DNA of 64,000 nt. It comes from an uncultured Bacteroidia bacterium. GTDB taxonomy: Bacteria; Bacteroidota; Bacteroidia; Bacteroidales; F082. Of this stretch, positions 26,333-35,317 are shown in pieces. A model generated the notes under the pieces. The model worked only from the letters and a program-made list of their open reading frames with translations. It was not told the DNA's origin and made no database searches. Position 1 is the stretch's first letter. Each line of letters opens with the position of its first letter. Position numbers and translations under genes: made by a program. Location: NCBI GenBank assembly GCA_902800965.1, contig CADCGK010000011.1:1-64000 (forward strand), read 5' to 3'.

Positions 26333-28075
26333 ATGGAACTGTTCAAAAAAGGAGACAAAATAGGTAAATACACCGTCAACTCATTCATCAAGAAAGGCGC
26401 TGTTGCGGAGTCCTACACTGTGTATGGCGGTGACGACATGCTGTACTTCTGCAAGGTGTTTGACATCAGCGATATGGCAGCATCGCAGCTTTTTGAAGGC
26501 AAAGAGGTGTTTGAGATTGTCTTTTGCCGCGAGCTGAATGCCGAGAAAAACGATAATATCATCCGTTATGTGGACAATGGAGGTTTCCGTAAAGGGAACA
26601 AGGACTATCATTTTCTTGTGACGGAGTTTTATCAGGGTGAGTTGCTGAACCAGTCGGTTGAGAAGGATGGCGTTTTCGATGTAGAGGATGCCATGCAGAT
26701 CACCCTCTGTGTCCTGAATGGCTTGCGTCACATGCATTCCAAAGCCTTGCTGCACAACGACATCACGCCATCCAACATCATGCTGAAGGAGATGGACGAT
26801 GGCATGATGCTTCCGACAATCATCGATCTCGGGCATGTCTCTTACATGGTGTTGGGCCGCCCTAACTTCTTCTTGGGTGATTTGGCGCCGTTCTTCCGCG
26901 CTCCGGAGACTTTCAGAGGCATCTTTACGCCGAAATCCGACGTGTTCTCGGTAGGCGCGCTGCTCTATTACTTGCTCTTTGGCAAGGCGCCATGGGAAGT
27001 TGACCTCGCTGAATGCGGCGACGATATCAACTTGATCAAGGCTAAAGTCAAGGAAGCCCGCAAAGAGAAGCTGGTGCTGGATACCGAAGAGGTACATATT
27101 CCCGATTTCCTGAAGAAGATCCTGAAAAAGGCGCTTTCTTCAAAGGCGGTGTCGCGTTTCGCTTCGGCGGATGACTTTTTCAACACTTTGATCGACAGGT
27201 TGGTGCCTGAGGATATTTCGAACATAGATGATCTGTCAATGGATGAAGCCGCAGGGAAGGAGGGACAGCCAGAAGAAGGCCATGCCGAGAAACAACAGAT
27301 TATGTTCAAGAAAGGTTCAGGGAACGGCTTCGACCAAGTGGCTGGCCGTGATGAACTCAAGGAACAGCTTCGCAAAGAGGTGATCTTTGCCCTGCAGAAC
27401 CCTGAGAAAGCCAAGCAATACCTGCTGCCTCCTGTAAACGGCATCCTTCTGTATGGCCCTCCAGGATGTGGCAAGAGTTTAGTGACGGAGTGCTTTGCCG
27501 AGGAATTGGGATTCAATTACACCATTTTGAAGGCTTCGCAGTTTGGCAACATTTACCAACCCGGTGTGCTCGACAACCTTCAGCGTATCTTTGATGCGGC
27601 GTCCTTGAAAGCGCCTTTCGTAATCTGTTTGGATGAGATCGAATATCTGATCCCCAACCCTGGCACCGACAACGTTACCAAAGAGAGCGTGGCGATGCTG
27701 AGCATGATGAATGGCTGTGCTGCCAAAGGCATCCTTTTGGTGGCAACTTCCAACCAGCCGGAGCAGGTGGATCCTTTCCTAATGCGTCCTGGTTGTATCG
27801 ACCGCGTGTTCTTCGTGCCGCAGCCCGATTTGGAGGCCAGGAAAGACATTTTCAAGAAACACCTGAGCAACAGGCCGTGTGAAGAGATCGACTTTGAAGA
27901 GCTGGCCAAGTTGTCGGAAGACTTTGTGGCTGGCGACATCACCGAGACGGTGAATGAAGCCGCCATGACGGCTGCCTATATGGATGTCCCGATCTCACAA
28001 AAGATATTGGTGGATGTCTTGAAATACAAGAACCCAACCTATTCGACAAAGACTAAAATAGGATTCAACAAATGA
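26333..28075 (+). CDS. Protein kinase fused to AAA+ ATPase
   Basis: 580 residues. Residues about 7-290 form a Ser/Thr-type protein kinase: Gly-rich region at 20-27, Lys41 in YFCKVF, catalytic loop LLHNDITPSN (Asp143), metal motif DLG at 165-167 instead of DFG, and APE at 190-192. The catalytic residues are present though HRD is HND. After a charged linker (about 295-335), residues 340-560 form an AAA+ domain of the FtsH/Cdc48 type with Walker A GPPGCGKS (375-382), Walker B ICLDEIE (Asp434, Glu435), an ATSNQP sensor 1 region and RPGCIDR. No membrane segment. It overlaps the downstream YbjN-like gene (ATGA), implying a complex. Substrates are unknown. Confidence 0.88.
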   Translation: MELFKKGDKIGKYTVNSFIKKGAVAESYTVYGGDDMLYFCKVFDISDMAASQLFEGKEVFEIVFCRELNAEKNDNIIRYVDNGGFRKGNKDYHFLVTEFYQGELLNQSVEKDGVFDVEDAMQITLCVLNGLRHMHSKALLHNDITPSNIMLKEMDDGMMLPTIIDLGHVSYMVLGRPNFFLGDLAPFFRAPETFRGIFTPKSDVFSVGALLYYLLFGKAPWEVDLAECGDDINLIKAKVKEARKEKLVLDTEEVHIPDFLKKILKKALSSKAVSRFASADDFFNTLIDRLVPEDISNIDDLSMDEAAGKEGQPEEGHAEKQQIMFKKGSGNGFDQVAGRDELKEQLRKEVIFALQNPEKAKQYLLPPVNGILLYGPPGCGKSLVTECFAEELGFNYTILKASQFGNIYQPGVLDNLQRIFDAASLKAPFVICLDEIEYLIPNPGTDNVTKESVAMLSMMNGCAAKGILLVATSNQPEQVDPFLMRPGCIDRVFFVPQPDLEARKDIFKKHLSNRPCEEIDFEELAKLSEDFVAGDITETVNEAAMTAAYMDVPISQKILVDVLKYKNPTYSTKTKIGFNK

Positions 28076-28488
28076 CGTCAAAAAAAGACACGGCAAAGAG
28101 CTTGATGCTCGCCTATCTTAAGGATCACGGGGTGGAGGCGAGGCGGACCAAAGTAGGAATCAACTTTGAGTGCGACGGATGGAACTTCCTGCTTTGGCAT
28201 GATGCCGACGATCCTATGTTTTTCCGTCTTACCTTGCCAGGCATCTTTGATGTCACCGATGAGAGTTATGCTCAAGCCCTCATGGCTTGCAACACAATCA
28301 ATTGGCGATACAAGGTGGTGAAGGCATCTTTATATGAGTATGAGGATGACGGAAAGAGGAGAGCATCGGTTTGGGTATGTTATGAGCAGATGCTTGATGA
28401 CCATTCTTTTGGCGCAAGCGATTTGGTCGGGAATGCGATTTCCGCCTTGGTGGAAGCGGCGGAACAGTTCCAATTAGAATTAAGATAA
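28072..28488 (+). CDS. YbjN-like partner of the kinase-AAA+ protein
   Basis: 138 residues, soluble, with a YbjN/type III secretion chaperone-like alpha-beta pattern (AYLKDHGVEARRTKVGINFECDGWNFLLW, ALMACNTINWRYKVVKASL, SASVWVCYEQ-like strands). Such folds usually bind partner peptides. The ATGA overlap with the kinase-AAA+ gene argues that the two products act together, perhaps with this one as adaptor. Function unknown. Confidence 0.7.
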   Translation: MTSKKDTAKSLMLAYLKDHGVEARRTKVGINFECDGWNFLLWHDADDPMFFRLTLPGIFDVTDESYAQALMACNTINWRYKVVKASLYEYEDDGKRRASVWVCYEQMLDDHSFGASDLVGNAISALVEAAEQFQLELR

Positions 28489-28494
28489 TTAAAC

Positions 28495-30303
28495 ATGAAT
28501 AAGACAATGTTGTTGCTGTTGGTATTGGCGAGCTCTGTCGCCAACGCACAGTATAAGCCCGCGGGTGACAAGATCAAGACCCAGTGGGCAGATCAGGTGA
28601 GCCCCGACAAGGTGCTTCCCGAGTATCCTCGTCCATTGATGACCCGTGAACACTGGGCAAACCTGAATGGATTATGGAACTATGCCATCACCTCGAAGGA
28701 TGGAAAACAGCCAGTGACGTTCGATGGGGAGATCTTGGTGCCTTTCTGCATCGAGTCGTCGCTGTCGGGCGTGCAGAAGGAAGTGGGTGCAGACAAAGCT
28801 TTGTGGTACCAGCGCGACTTCATGGTGCCTAAGGCATGGAAGGGCCAACGAGTGTTATTGCATTTTGGTGCCGTCGATTGGATGGCCGATGTCTGGGTCA
28901 ACGGCATCAAGGTCGGTAGCCATACGGGTGGCTATACGCCTTTTTCCTTCGATATCACGCAGGCTCTAAACGGCAAGACCAATGAGCTTGTCGTTCGGGT
29001 CTGGGATCCGACGGACGATTCCTACATCCCTCATGGCAAGCAGGTTAACAATCCAAGAGGCATCTTCTATACTGCTGTTACGGGAATCTGGCAAACTGTA
29101 TGGATGGAACCTGTCCCCGATAGCTATATTGCCTCGCTTCATACCGTTCCGAACCTAGATAAGGCTACGGTGACTGTAACGCCTGAGTTTAAGGGGCTGA
29201 CCTCCGACGACCTTTATCAAGTGGAGGTGCTGTTTGAGGGTGAGAGAGTGGCTTCGGGGAAGGCGCTGGGCGGACAACCTGTGGAAGTGAACATGCCCCA
29301 AGGTTTTCGTACTTGGACTCCGGATCGTCCAAACCTTTATGACTTGAAAGTCACTGTTTTCAGAAAAGGTAAGATCGTGGACGAAGTCGGCAGCTATTTC
29401 GCCATGCGTTGCTTCGGCACAAAGCGTGATGAGAGTGGCATTGTCAGATTGACATTGAATGGCAAGCCGATCTTCCATTTTGGTCCCTTAGATCAAGGCT
29501 GGTGGCCCGATGGGCTTTATACTGCCCCTACTGACGAAGCCTTGGCGTATGACATCCAAAAGACCAAAGAGCTGGGCTTCAACATGATCCGTAAACATGT
29601 GAAGGTGGAACCGGCACGTTGGTATTACCATTGCGACCGTCTCGGAATGATCGTTTGGCAAGATATGCCTTCGGGAGGTAAGGGCCCGGGATGGCAGACC
29701 ACCCAATATTTTCAGGGACCGGAGAGTGTCCGTTCGTTGGAGTCAGAGGAATGCTACAAAAAGGAGTGGAGGGAGATTATTGAAAGCTTGATATCCCAGC
29801 CTTGCATTGGCGTTTGGGTGCCTTTTAACGAGTCGTGGGGACAGTTCAAGACTCCGGAAATCGTCGAGATGACTAAAAAGTTGGATCCCACCCGTTTGGT
29901 GAATCCAGCTTCTGGCGGCAATTTCTATGCTTGCGGTGATATTCTCGACTTGCATCATTATCCCGAACCCAAGATGGTGCTCTATGATCCTACCCGTGTC
30001 ACGGTGCTCGGTGAATATGGCGGCATTGGTCGCAAGGTGGAAGGCCACACGTGGGTAAAGGACCAAGGTTGGGGCTATGTGGAGTTCGATTCAGAGGAGA
30101 AGGTAACCGACACATACGTGGAATACGCCAATCAGCTCTATTATATGGTGCCGCAAGGGTTCTCTGCCGCCGTTTACACGCAAACCACCGACTGTGAGAC
30201 GGAGTTGAACGGTTTGATGACTTACGATCGCAAAGTGATTAAGTTAGACAAGAAACGTTTGTTGGAAATCAATCGCAAGATCAGCCATGCTTTGGCGGAA
30301 TAA
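28495..30303 (+). CDS. GH2-family glycoside hydrolase
   Basis: 602 residues; the signal peptide ends near VANAQ. The GH2 order is present: a jelly-roll sugar-binding domain (about 35-200, with VLLHFGAVDWMADVWVNG and GGYTPFSFDIT), an Ig-like domain, then a TIM barrel. The catalytic acid/base Glu is in PFNESWG and the nucleophile Glu in VLGEYGG. The RKHVKVEPARWYYHCDRLG motif is typical. Likely a periplasmic or surface beta-glycosidase (galactosidase, glucuronidase or mannosidase; specificity cannot be read). Closed by a strong terminator. Confidence 0.92.
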   Translation: MNKTMLLLLVLASSVANAQYKPAGDKIKTQWADQVSPDKVLPEYPRPLMTREHWANLNGLWNYAITSKDGKQPVTFDGEILVPFCIESSLSGVQKEVGADKALWYQRDFMVPKAWKGQRVLLHFGAVDWMADVWVNGIKVGSHTGGYTPFSFDITQALNGKTNELVVRVWDPTDDSYIPHGKQVNNPRGIFYTAVTGIWQTVWMEPVPDSYIASLHTVPNLDKATVTVTPEFKGLTSDDLYQVEVLFEGERVASGKALGGQPVEVNMPQGFRTWTPDRPNLYDLKVTVFRKGKIVDEVGSYFAMRCFGTKRDESGIVRLTLNGKPIFHFGPLDQGWWPDGLYTAPTDEALAYDIQKTKELGFNMIRKHVKVEPARWYYHCDRLGMIVWQDMPSGGKGPGWQTTQYFQGPESVRSLESEECYKKEWREIIESLISQPCIGVWVPFNESWGQFKTPEIVEMTKKLDPTRLVNPASGGNFYACGDILDLHHYPEPKMVLYDPTRVTVLGEYGGIGRKVEGHTWVKDQGWGYVEFDSEEKVTDTYVEYANQLYYMVPQGFSAAVYTQTTDCETELNGLMTYDRKVIKLDKKRLLEINRKISHALAE

Positions 30304-30336
30304 AAAAACGCTCCGATAATTCGGAGCGTTTTTTTA
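30302..30336. terminator. Bidirectional intrinsic terminator
   Basis: A-run, stem ACGCTCCGA/TCGGAGCGT around a TAAT loop, then T-run. It sits between the convergent GH2 and lipoprotein genes. Confidence 0.92.
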
Positions 30337-30357
30337 TCACGTAACTTGTTAGTCGTA

Positions 30358-31161
30358 TTATTTATACTGACCAGTGATGGTGACATCAGTGCCTTTGAAT
30401 GGTTCTGAGTGGCTGTGAGTGATGTGGATCAAGTAGTTGATCTCTTCGTAAGTGGTAGCAATAACGATGTCGTAATCCTTGTCAGGAGTGTAGCAGGATA
30501 CCTCTCTGAATTGATCAACGGGAGTTGCCTCGCTGAGGAGAGCTGCTAATTGAGCTTCGGTTTGAGTTTCTTCCCAGACTTTTGAATCGAGGCGATACAG
30601 GAGAGCACCTTCTAAGGGTTCGATAACAGCATAGACATCGTCTTTCAGGTTCTTGCCCCATTTCAGTCCGAATCCATCAAGACCAGTTGCGGGTTCACCG
30701 CCGTGTCTGTTCCAAGTGAAATCGTAAGGAGTGAGTTCTTCTTCCAGATCGACTTCACATTCCATGGAGATGGTCTTCTTTTCGCCGGCAGCGTCAGTCA
30801 CTTCAGCAGTGATCACGAATGAGCCAATGATTTCTTTTGAATCTTCAGCAAAATAGACCACATCTTCAAAGATGAATTCTGTGCCGCTGATCAAGGTGTC
30901 GAGAAGAGGAGTAACTTCATCTTCGCTCTTGGAGGTGATGACGAGACGAGCAAGTGGTTCCAGCGTTTCAGGGTTGGAAGCAGCACGTACACCAAAATTA
31001 TAGACTCCAAAGTAGTCAAGGACATCGCCATCTGCAACGTAAGTGTCGCCCTTCAAAAACTCAATGTTAGGTTCGGGGTTTTCGATGACATTCTTAGGGT
31101 CGCAGCTTGATAAGAAGGCGACGCCAATGAGGCAAACGAGTGCCAAAGCTAATTTCTTCAT
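30358..31161 (-). CDS. Lipoprotein of unknown function
   Basis: 267 residues; the signal peptide ends in a lipobox FLSSC (Cys at about 20). The mature protein is acidic with beta-sandwich-like strands (FVITAEVTDAAGEKKTISMECEVDL) and no recognised domain. Single gene with its own -7 box and an ~80-base leader that can form a hairpin. Confidence 0.75.
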   Translation of the reverse strand: MKKLALALVCLIGVAFLSSCDPKNVIENPEPNIEFLKGDTYVADGDVLDYFGVYNFGVRAASNPETLEPLARLVITSKSEDEVTPLLDTLISGTEFIFEDVVYFAEDSKEIIGSFVITAEVTDAAGEKKTISMECEVDLEEELTPYDFTWNRHGGEPATGLDGFGLKWGKNLKDDVYAVIEPLEGALLYRLDSKVWEETQTEAQLAALLSEATPVDQFREVSCYTPDKDYDIVIATTYEEINYLIHITHSHSEPFKGTDVTITGQYK

Positions 31162-31220
31162 AGTGAAAATTTTTTGTTAGTTAATAGATTTGTTAATTGT
31201 GATTAATTCCGTTTTTTAGC

Positions 31221-31249
31221 AGTCTTTTTGTAAAGACTAGGCAAAAATA
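31221..31249 (-). promoter_or_regulatory. -7 box and leader hairpin of the lipoprotein gene
   Basis: CAAAAATA at 31242-31249 reads TATTTTTG on the minus strand. Just downstream in transcription, AGTCTTT/AAAGACT (31221-31238, 4-base loop) forms a perfect 7-bp stem in the leader. Confidence 0.5.
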
Positions 31250-31291
31250 TCAAATATTTTGCCAAAAATGAAAAAAAAAGCTTGAAAAAAT

Positions 31292-31316
31292 GAAAAAAGC
31301 CTGTTGTTCACAGGCT
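31292..31316 (-). terminator. Intrinsic terminator of the ferredoxin gene
   Basis: Stem AGCCTGT/ACAGGCT with a 5-base loop; on the minus strand it is followed by a T-run. It lies 41 bases beyond the ferredoxin stop codon and upstream of the lipoprotein promoter. Confidence 0.8.
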
Positions 31317-31356
31317 CTTTTCCTTTTTTTAATGCATTTAAGATTTACTTAAATTC

Positions 31357-31524
31357 TTAGTCCTCGACGATGGCATCGTTCGGGCAAGCACCAGCGCAGG
31401 TGCCGCAGCCGACACATGAATCAGCGTCAATGACGTAGATGTCACCTTCAGAAATAGCGCCGACGGGGCATTCATCGATGCAGGTACCGCAAGCGATGCA
31501 TTTGTCTGTGATTTTGTAAGCCAT
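31357..31524 (-). CDS. 2[4Fe-4S] ferredoxin, 55 residues
   Basis: A short gene read from the sequence: starts [15 protein letters not shown] and ends NDAIVED. It holds two complete CxxCxxCxxxCP clusters (first at Cys9-Cys19, second at Cys37-Cys47), the clostridial-type bacterial ferredoxin pattern. It is divergent from korAB and is the obvious electron acceptor for that enzyme. It has its own -7 box and terminator, so it is monocistronic and probably highly expressed. Confidence 0.96.
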   Translation of the reverse strand: MAYKITDKCIACGTCIDECPVGAISEGDIYVIDADSCVGCGTCAGACPNDAIVED

Positions 31525-31564
31525 AGTAATCTAATTTTAAAGTTGGTTTCAATGTTTAAGCGTG

Positions 31565-31572
31565 CAAATATA
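31565..31572 (-). promoter_or_regulatory. -7 promoter box of the ferredoxin gene
   Basis: CAAATATA on the plus strand reads TATATTTG on the minus strand, 41 bases before the ferredoxin ATG. Confidence 0.55.
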
Positions 31573-31679
31573 CTGGTTTGTTTGGTATCCGATGAATGTT
31601 TTGCTCAATTTAGAAATAGTCTAAAATACTATCTGAAAAAGATTTTGTTTTTATATTAGGTTGTACCGATTTAAAAGCG

Positions 31680-31687
31680 TACCTTTG
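31680..31687 (+). promoter_or_regulatory. -7 promoter box of korAB
   Basis: TACCTTTG lies 63 bases before the korA ATG, giving a leader that contains an octamer array. Confidence 0.6.
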
Positions 31688-31705
31688 CAGTCTCAAAAAA
31701 GATAC

Positions 31706-31745
31706 CAATCTTTAAATCTTGAAACATTAAATATTTAAATCCTTT
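31706..31745. repeat. Octamer array in the korA leader, 5 units
   Basis: CAATCTTT, AAATCTTG, AAACATTA, AATATTTA and AATCCTTT run up to 4 bases before the korA start; only the first two units are close copies of those at 26305. Confidence 0.6.
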
Positions 31746-31749
31746 AGTT

Positions 31750-33591
31750 ATGACAGGAAAAAGTAAAGTTGTAGCTCTTGAGCATGTCGTGATCCGCTTC
31801 GCGGGCGACTCGGGCGATGGTATGCAACTTACCGGAAATCTTTTCTCCGATTCTACGGCATTCGCCGGAAACGATTTCGCTACCTTCCCGGATTACCCAG
31901 CTGAGATCCGTCCACCACAAGGCACGGTAGCTGGTGTCTCTGGCTTCCAGGTGCACTTCGGACACAAGCCCATTCATTCCACGGGTGACCTCTGCGATGT
32001 CCTCGTGGCGATGAACCCCGCATCCATCAAGGCCAACATGCGTTGGCTACGCCCCGGCACTATCATCATCATCGATACCGACTCCATTACCGACAAGGCT
32101 CTGGAAAAGGCTGGTTACGAGGCTGATCCTACCGTTGACGGCACTCTTGCCGATTACCAAGTGGTCAAGGCTCCCATCTCGGAACTTACCAAAGAAGCCT
32201 TGAAAGACTTCGGCATGGACAACAAGACGATGCTGAAATCCAAGAACATGTTTGCCCTTGGTATTGTGTTGTACCTCTTCAACCGCGAACGCGACTCGGT
32301 TTACAAATACTTCGAGACCAAGTTCAAAGGCAAAGATCAGGTAATCCAAGCCAACCGCACCGTGCTCGACGCTGGCTACCACTATGCTGATACATGGGAG
32401 CTCTTCACCAATACTTACAAGGTGGAAGCTGCCAATCTTGAAAAAGGCAAGTACCGCAACATCACAGGTAACACTGCCGCCGCATGGGGACTCATGGCCG
32501 CCTCTGAGAAATCAGGTCGCCCGCTGTTCCTCGGCTCTTATCCTATCACCCCTGCCACTGACATTCTGGCAGAATTGACAAAATACAAGAACTTGAACGT
32601 CAAGGCTTACCAAGCTGAAGACGAAATCGCTGGCATCATGTCATCCATCGGTGCTGCCTTTACAGGTTGCCTCGCCGTCACTACGACTTCAGGTCCTGGC
32701 CTCTCGCTGAAGAGCGAAGCCATGGGTCTCGCCGTCATGACTGAGCTTCCGCTTGTCATCATCGACGTACAGCGTGGTGGTCCTTCCACCGGTCTGCCCA
32801 CCAAGTTCGAGCAGAGCGACCTGCTGCAGGCCCTCTACGGTCGTAACGGTGACGCTCCTTTGATCGTCATTGCCGCCCGTGGATCAGCGCAATGCTTCTA
32901 TGCCGCTTTCGAAGCTGCCCGTCTCGCCCTTGAGCACATGACTCCCGTCATCCTCCTGAGCGACGGCTCCCTCGGCAACGGCTCCGAAGTGTTCCGCATC
33001 CCCAAGATGGCTGACCTTCCCACTATCAATCCTCCTATCGCCAAAGCTGACGATCCTGACTACATGCCGTTCCGTCGTGACGAGAAATGGCTCCGCCGCG
33101 AATGGGCTATCCCGGGAACTCCTGGCCTGCGTCACCGCGTAGGTGGCCTCGAAAAGGAAGACGGTAAGGGTAACCTCTCCACCAATCCCGAGAACCACCA
33201 GCGCATGACCGAACTCCGTGAGGAGAAGGTCGCCCGCGTGGCCAACGACATCCCGCTGCAAGAGATCTACGGCGACAAGAACGCCGACCTCCTCGTCGTC
33301 AGCTGGGGTGGCACCTTCGGCGTGATCCGTACCGCTGTCGAGAACCTTATGGAACAAGGCAAGTCGATCGCTCACGCTCACTTCGACTACATCATGCCGC
33401 TGCCGCGCAACACTGAAGAAGTGCTGAAAGGTCACAAGAAGATCTTGATTTGTGAGATCAACCGCGGCCAGTTCGCCAAGTATCTCCGCATGAACTTCCC
33501 GGAATACAAGTCAGAACAATATAATAAGGTGATGGGTCTTCCGTTCACCATCAACGAACTGGAGACTAAGTTTAACGACCTCTTAAAATAA
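31750..33591 (+). CDS. korA: 2-oxoacid:ferredoxin oxidoreductase, fused gamma-alpha subunit
   Basis: 613 residues. The N-terminal ~190 residues are the gamma domain (VVIRFAGDSGDGMQLTGNLF), followed by the alpha pyrimidine-binding region with SYPITPATDILAEL, QAEDEIAGIMSSIGAAFTG and DVQRGGPSTGLPT. With KorB it oxidatively decarboxylates a 2-oxoacid, most likely 2-oxoglutarate, to the acyl-CoA and reduces ferredoxin. The fused gamma-alpha form is usual in Bacteroidota. Followed by korB after 7 bases. Confidence 0.94.
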   Translation: MTGKSKVVALEHVVIRFAGDSGDGMQLTGNLFSDSTAFAGNDFATFPDYPAEIRPPQGTVAGVSGFQVHFGHKPIHSTGDLCDVLVAMNPASIKANMRWLRPGTIIIIDTDSITDKALEKAGYEADPTVDGTLADYQVVKAPISELTKEALKDFGMDNKTMLKSKNMFALGIVLYLFNRERDSVYKYFETKFKGKDQVIQANRTVLDAGYHYADTWELFTNTYKVEAANLEKGKYRNITGNTAAAWGLMAASEKSGRPLFLGSYPITPATDILAELTKYKNLNVKAYQAEDEIAGIMSSIGAAFTGCLAVTTTSGPGLSLKSEAMGLAVMTELPLVIIDVQRGGPSTGLPTKFEQSDLLQALYGRNGDAPLIVIAARGSAQCFYAAFEAARLALEHMTPVILLSDGSLGNGSEVFRIPKMADLPTINPPIAKADDPDYMPFRRDEKWLRREWAIPGTPGLRHRVGGLEKEDGKGNLSTNPENHQRMTELREEKVARVANDIPLQEIYGDKNADLLVVSWGGTFGVIRTAVENLMEQGKSIAHAHFDYIMPLPRNTEEVLKGHKKILICEINRGQFAKYLRMNFPEYKSEQYNKVMGLPFTINELETKFNDLLK

Positions 33592-33598
33592 TACGACC

Positions 33599-34633
33599 AT
33601 GGAAAATCAGAATATCGAAAATCAAGCTATTCAGCTGACTAAAGAGGATTTTGCAAGTGACCAGGTAGTGAAATGGTGCCCTGGCTGTGGTGACCATGCC
33701 ATCCTGAAAGCCATGCAAGACGTATTCCCCAAGATGGGCGTTAAGAAGGAAGACATCGTGGTGGTGTCCGGTATCGGATGCTCCTCGCGCTTCCCTTATT
33801 ATATGAACACCTACGGCTTCCACAGCATCCACGGTCGTGCCGCAGCTTGCGCCACTGGCGTTAAGCTGGCCAACCCGCACCTCACCGTGTGGATGATCAC
33901 TGGCGACGGTGACTGCACCGCCATCGGTGGTAACCACTTCATCCATGCCTGCCGCCGTAACATCGACATCAACCTGGTGTTGTTCAACAACCGTATCTAC
34001 GGTATGACCAAAGGCCAGTTCTCACCCTGCACCTTCCGTGGTACCAAGACCAAGACCTCGCCTCAAGGCACTTACGAGGATCCCTTTAATCCTGGTGAAC
34101 TCGCCATCGGCGCCAAGGCGACTTTCTTCGCCCGTGGTGTGGATGTCAATCCTAAAGAACTCACCGATATCTTCATGGAGTCGTACCACCACGACGGCAT
34201 CGCCGTGACCGAGGTCCTGCAAAACTGCATGATCTTCTCCAACGGCGTGCATGAAAACATCACTGGCAAGGACGTCCGCGACGACATGCAGGTGAAGTGC
34301 GTGCACGGTCAACCGCTCATCTTCGGCAAGAACCGCGATAAAGGTATCCGCCTGAACGGCAACCACCTCGAAGTGGTCAAGATTGGCGAGAACGGCATCA
34401 CCGAGAAGGACATCCTGGTTCACGACAAGACCACCGAGGACACTGGTATCCACATGATGCTGGCCCACATGGCACCGCCTCATTTCCCAGTCGCCATCGG
34501 CGTCATCCGCGATGTGAAAGCCCCGACCTTCAACGATAGCCTCGACGAGGTCATCGCCAACGAAAAGGCCAACTCCAAGATCCACTGCATGGATGACCTG
34601 CTGAACAGCGGCTCCACGTGGAACATCGAATAA
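33599..34633 (+). CDS. korB: 2-oxoacid:ferredoxin oxidoreductase, beta subunit
   Basis: 344 residues; the thiamine-diphosphate subunit. It has KWCPGCGDHAILKAM and GIGCSSRFPYYM (cluster ligand Cys residues), and the TPP/Mg motif starting GDGDCTAIGGNHF and ending in LFNNRIYGMTKGQ. The enzyme lacks its own polyferredoxin subunit; the adjacent 55-residue ferredoxin can take that role. A terminator follows directly. Confidence 0.95.
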   Translation: MENQNIENQAIQLTKEDFASDQVVKWCPGCGDHAILKAMQDVFPKMGVKKEDIVVVSGIGCSSRFPYYMNTYGFHSIHGRAAACATGVKLANPHLTVWMITGDGDCTAIGGNHFIHACRRNIDINLVLFNNRIYGMTKGQFSPCTFRGTKTKTSPQGTYEDPFNPGELAIGAKATFFARGVDVNPKELTDIFMESYHHDGIAVTEVLQNCMIFSNGVHENITGKDVRDDMQVKCVHGQPLIFGKNRDKGIRLNGNHLEVVKIGENGITEKDILVHDKTTEDTGIHMMLAHMAPPHFPVAIGVIRDVKAPTFNDSLDEVIANEKANSKIHCMDDLLNSGSTWNIE

Positions 34634-34651
34634 ACGTTTGACGTTTTGAAC

Positions 34652-34686
34652 TAAAAAATCCCGCCCAATTGAGCGGGATTTTTTAT
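34652..34686 (+). terminator. Intrinsic terminator of korAB
   Basis: A-run, stem ATCCCGC/GCGGGAT around CCAATTGA, then T-run. The T-run overlaps the -7 box of the next gene. Confidence 0.9.
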
Positions 34687-34691
34687 TTTTG
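34684..34691 (+). promoter_or_regulatory. -7 promoter box of the flavin reductase gene
   Basis: TATTTTTG shares its first bases with the korAB terminator T-run, 37 bases before the ATG. Confidence 0.6.
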
Positions 34692-34693
34692 TC

Positions 34694-34728
34694 AACTGAA
34701 CAACTGCTAACTGCCAACTGCCAACTGA
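34694..34728. repeat. Heptamer array in a 5' leader (AACTGCC), about 5 units
   Basis: AACTGAAC, AACTGCT, AACTGCC, AACTGCC and AACTGA run directly into the ATG at 34729. The reverse complement resembles the CAGT units inside the dikinase-like gene at 6166. Confidence 0.85.
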
Positions 34729-35295
34729 ATGAAAGTCCCCTTCAAACCTGGAACCCTGATCTACCCACTGCCCGCCGTGATGGTCACCTGTGGCGACTGC
34801 GAGGAAAACTATAACATCATCACCATCGGTTGGACGGGCACGATCTGCTCCGACCCGCCGATGTGCTATATCTCCGTCCGTAAGGAACGCCATTCCCATG
34901 AACTCATCATGAAAAACAAGGAGTTTGTCATCAACCTGACCACGGAGGATTTAGCTGCCGCCACCGACTGGTGCGGGGTTCGCTCTGGTCGTGATTATAA
35001 CAAATTCAAACAGATGCATCTCCATGCCGAGCCGGCGCAACTTGTGAGAGCGCCCTTGATCAAGGAATCGCCTCTGAGCATTGAGTGCAAAGTGGTGGAG
35101 GTGAAGGAACTGGGTTCACACGACATGTTCATTGCCGAAGTGGTTGCCATCAATGCCGAGGATACTTTGATTGACAAGGGTACAGGCGCTTTCCAGCTGA
35201 ATCACGCTCGGCCTTTGGCTTATTCCCATGGCAAGTATTATGGGTTGGGCGAGAAGATCGGTGGATTTGGCTTCTCGGTGAAGAAAAAGAAATAA
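34729..35295 (+). CDS. Flavin reductase family protein
   Basis: 188 residues with the FMN-binding split-barrel pattern: VMVTCGD, ITIGWTGTICSDPPMCYISVR, and ELIMKNKEFVINLTTEDL. Such proteins bind FMN and act as NAD(P)H:flavin reductases or simple flavin-bound electron carriers. Length is typical. Next to korAB and ferredoxin, a redox role is likely; the electron donor is unknown. Confidence 0.9.
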   Translation: MKVPFKPGTLIYPLPAVMVTCGDCEENYNIITIGWTGTICSDPPMCYISVRKERHSHELIMKNKEFVINLTTEDLAAATDWCGVRSGRDYNKFKQMHLHAEPAQLVRAPLIKESPLSIECKVVEVKELGSHDMFIAEVVAINAEDTLIDKGTGAFQLNHARPLAYSHGKYYGLGEKIGGFGFSVKKKK

Positions 35296-35317
35296 CATAG
35301 ACTAAAAGACACATAAG

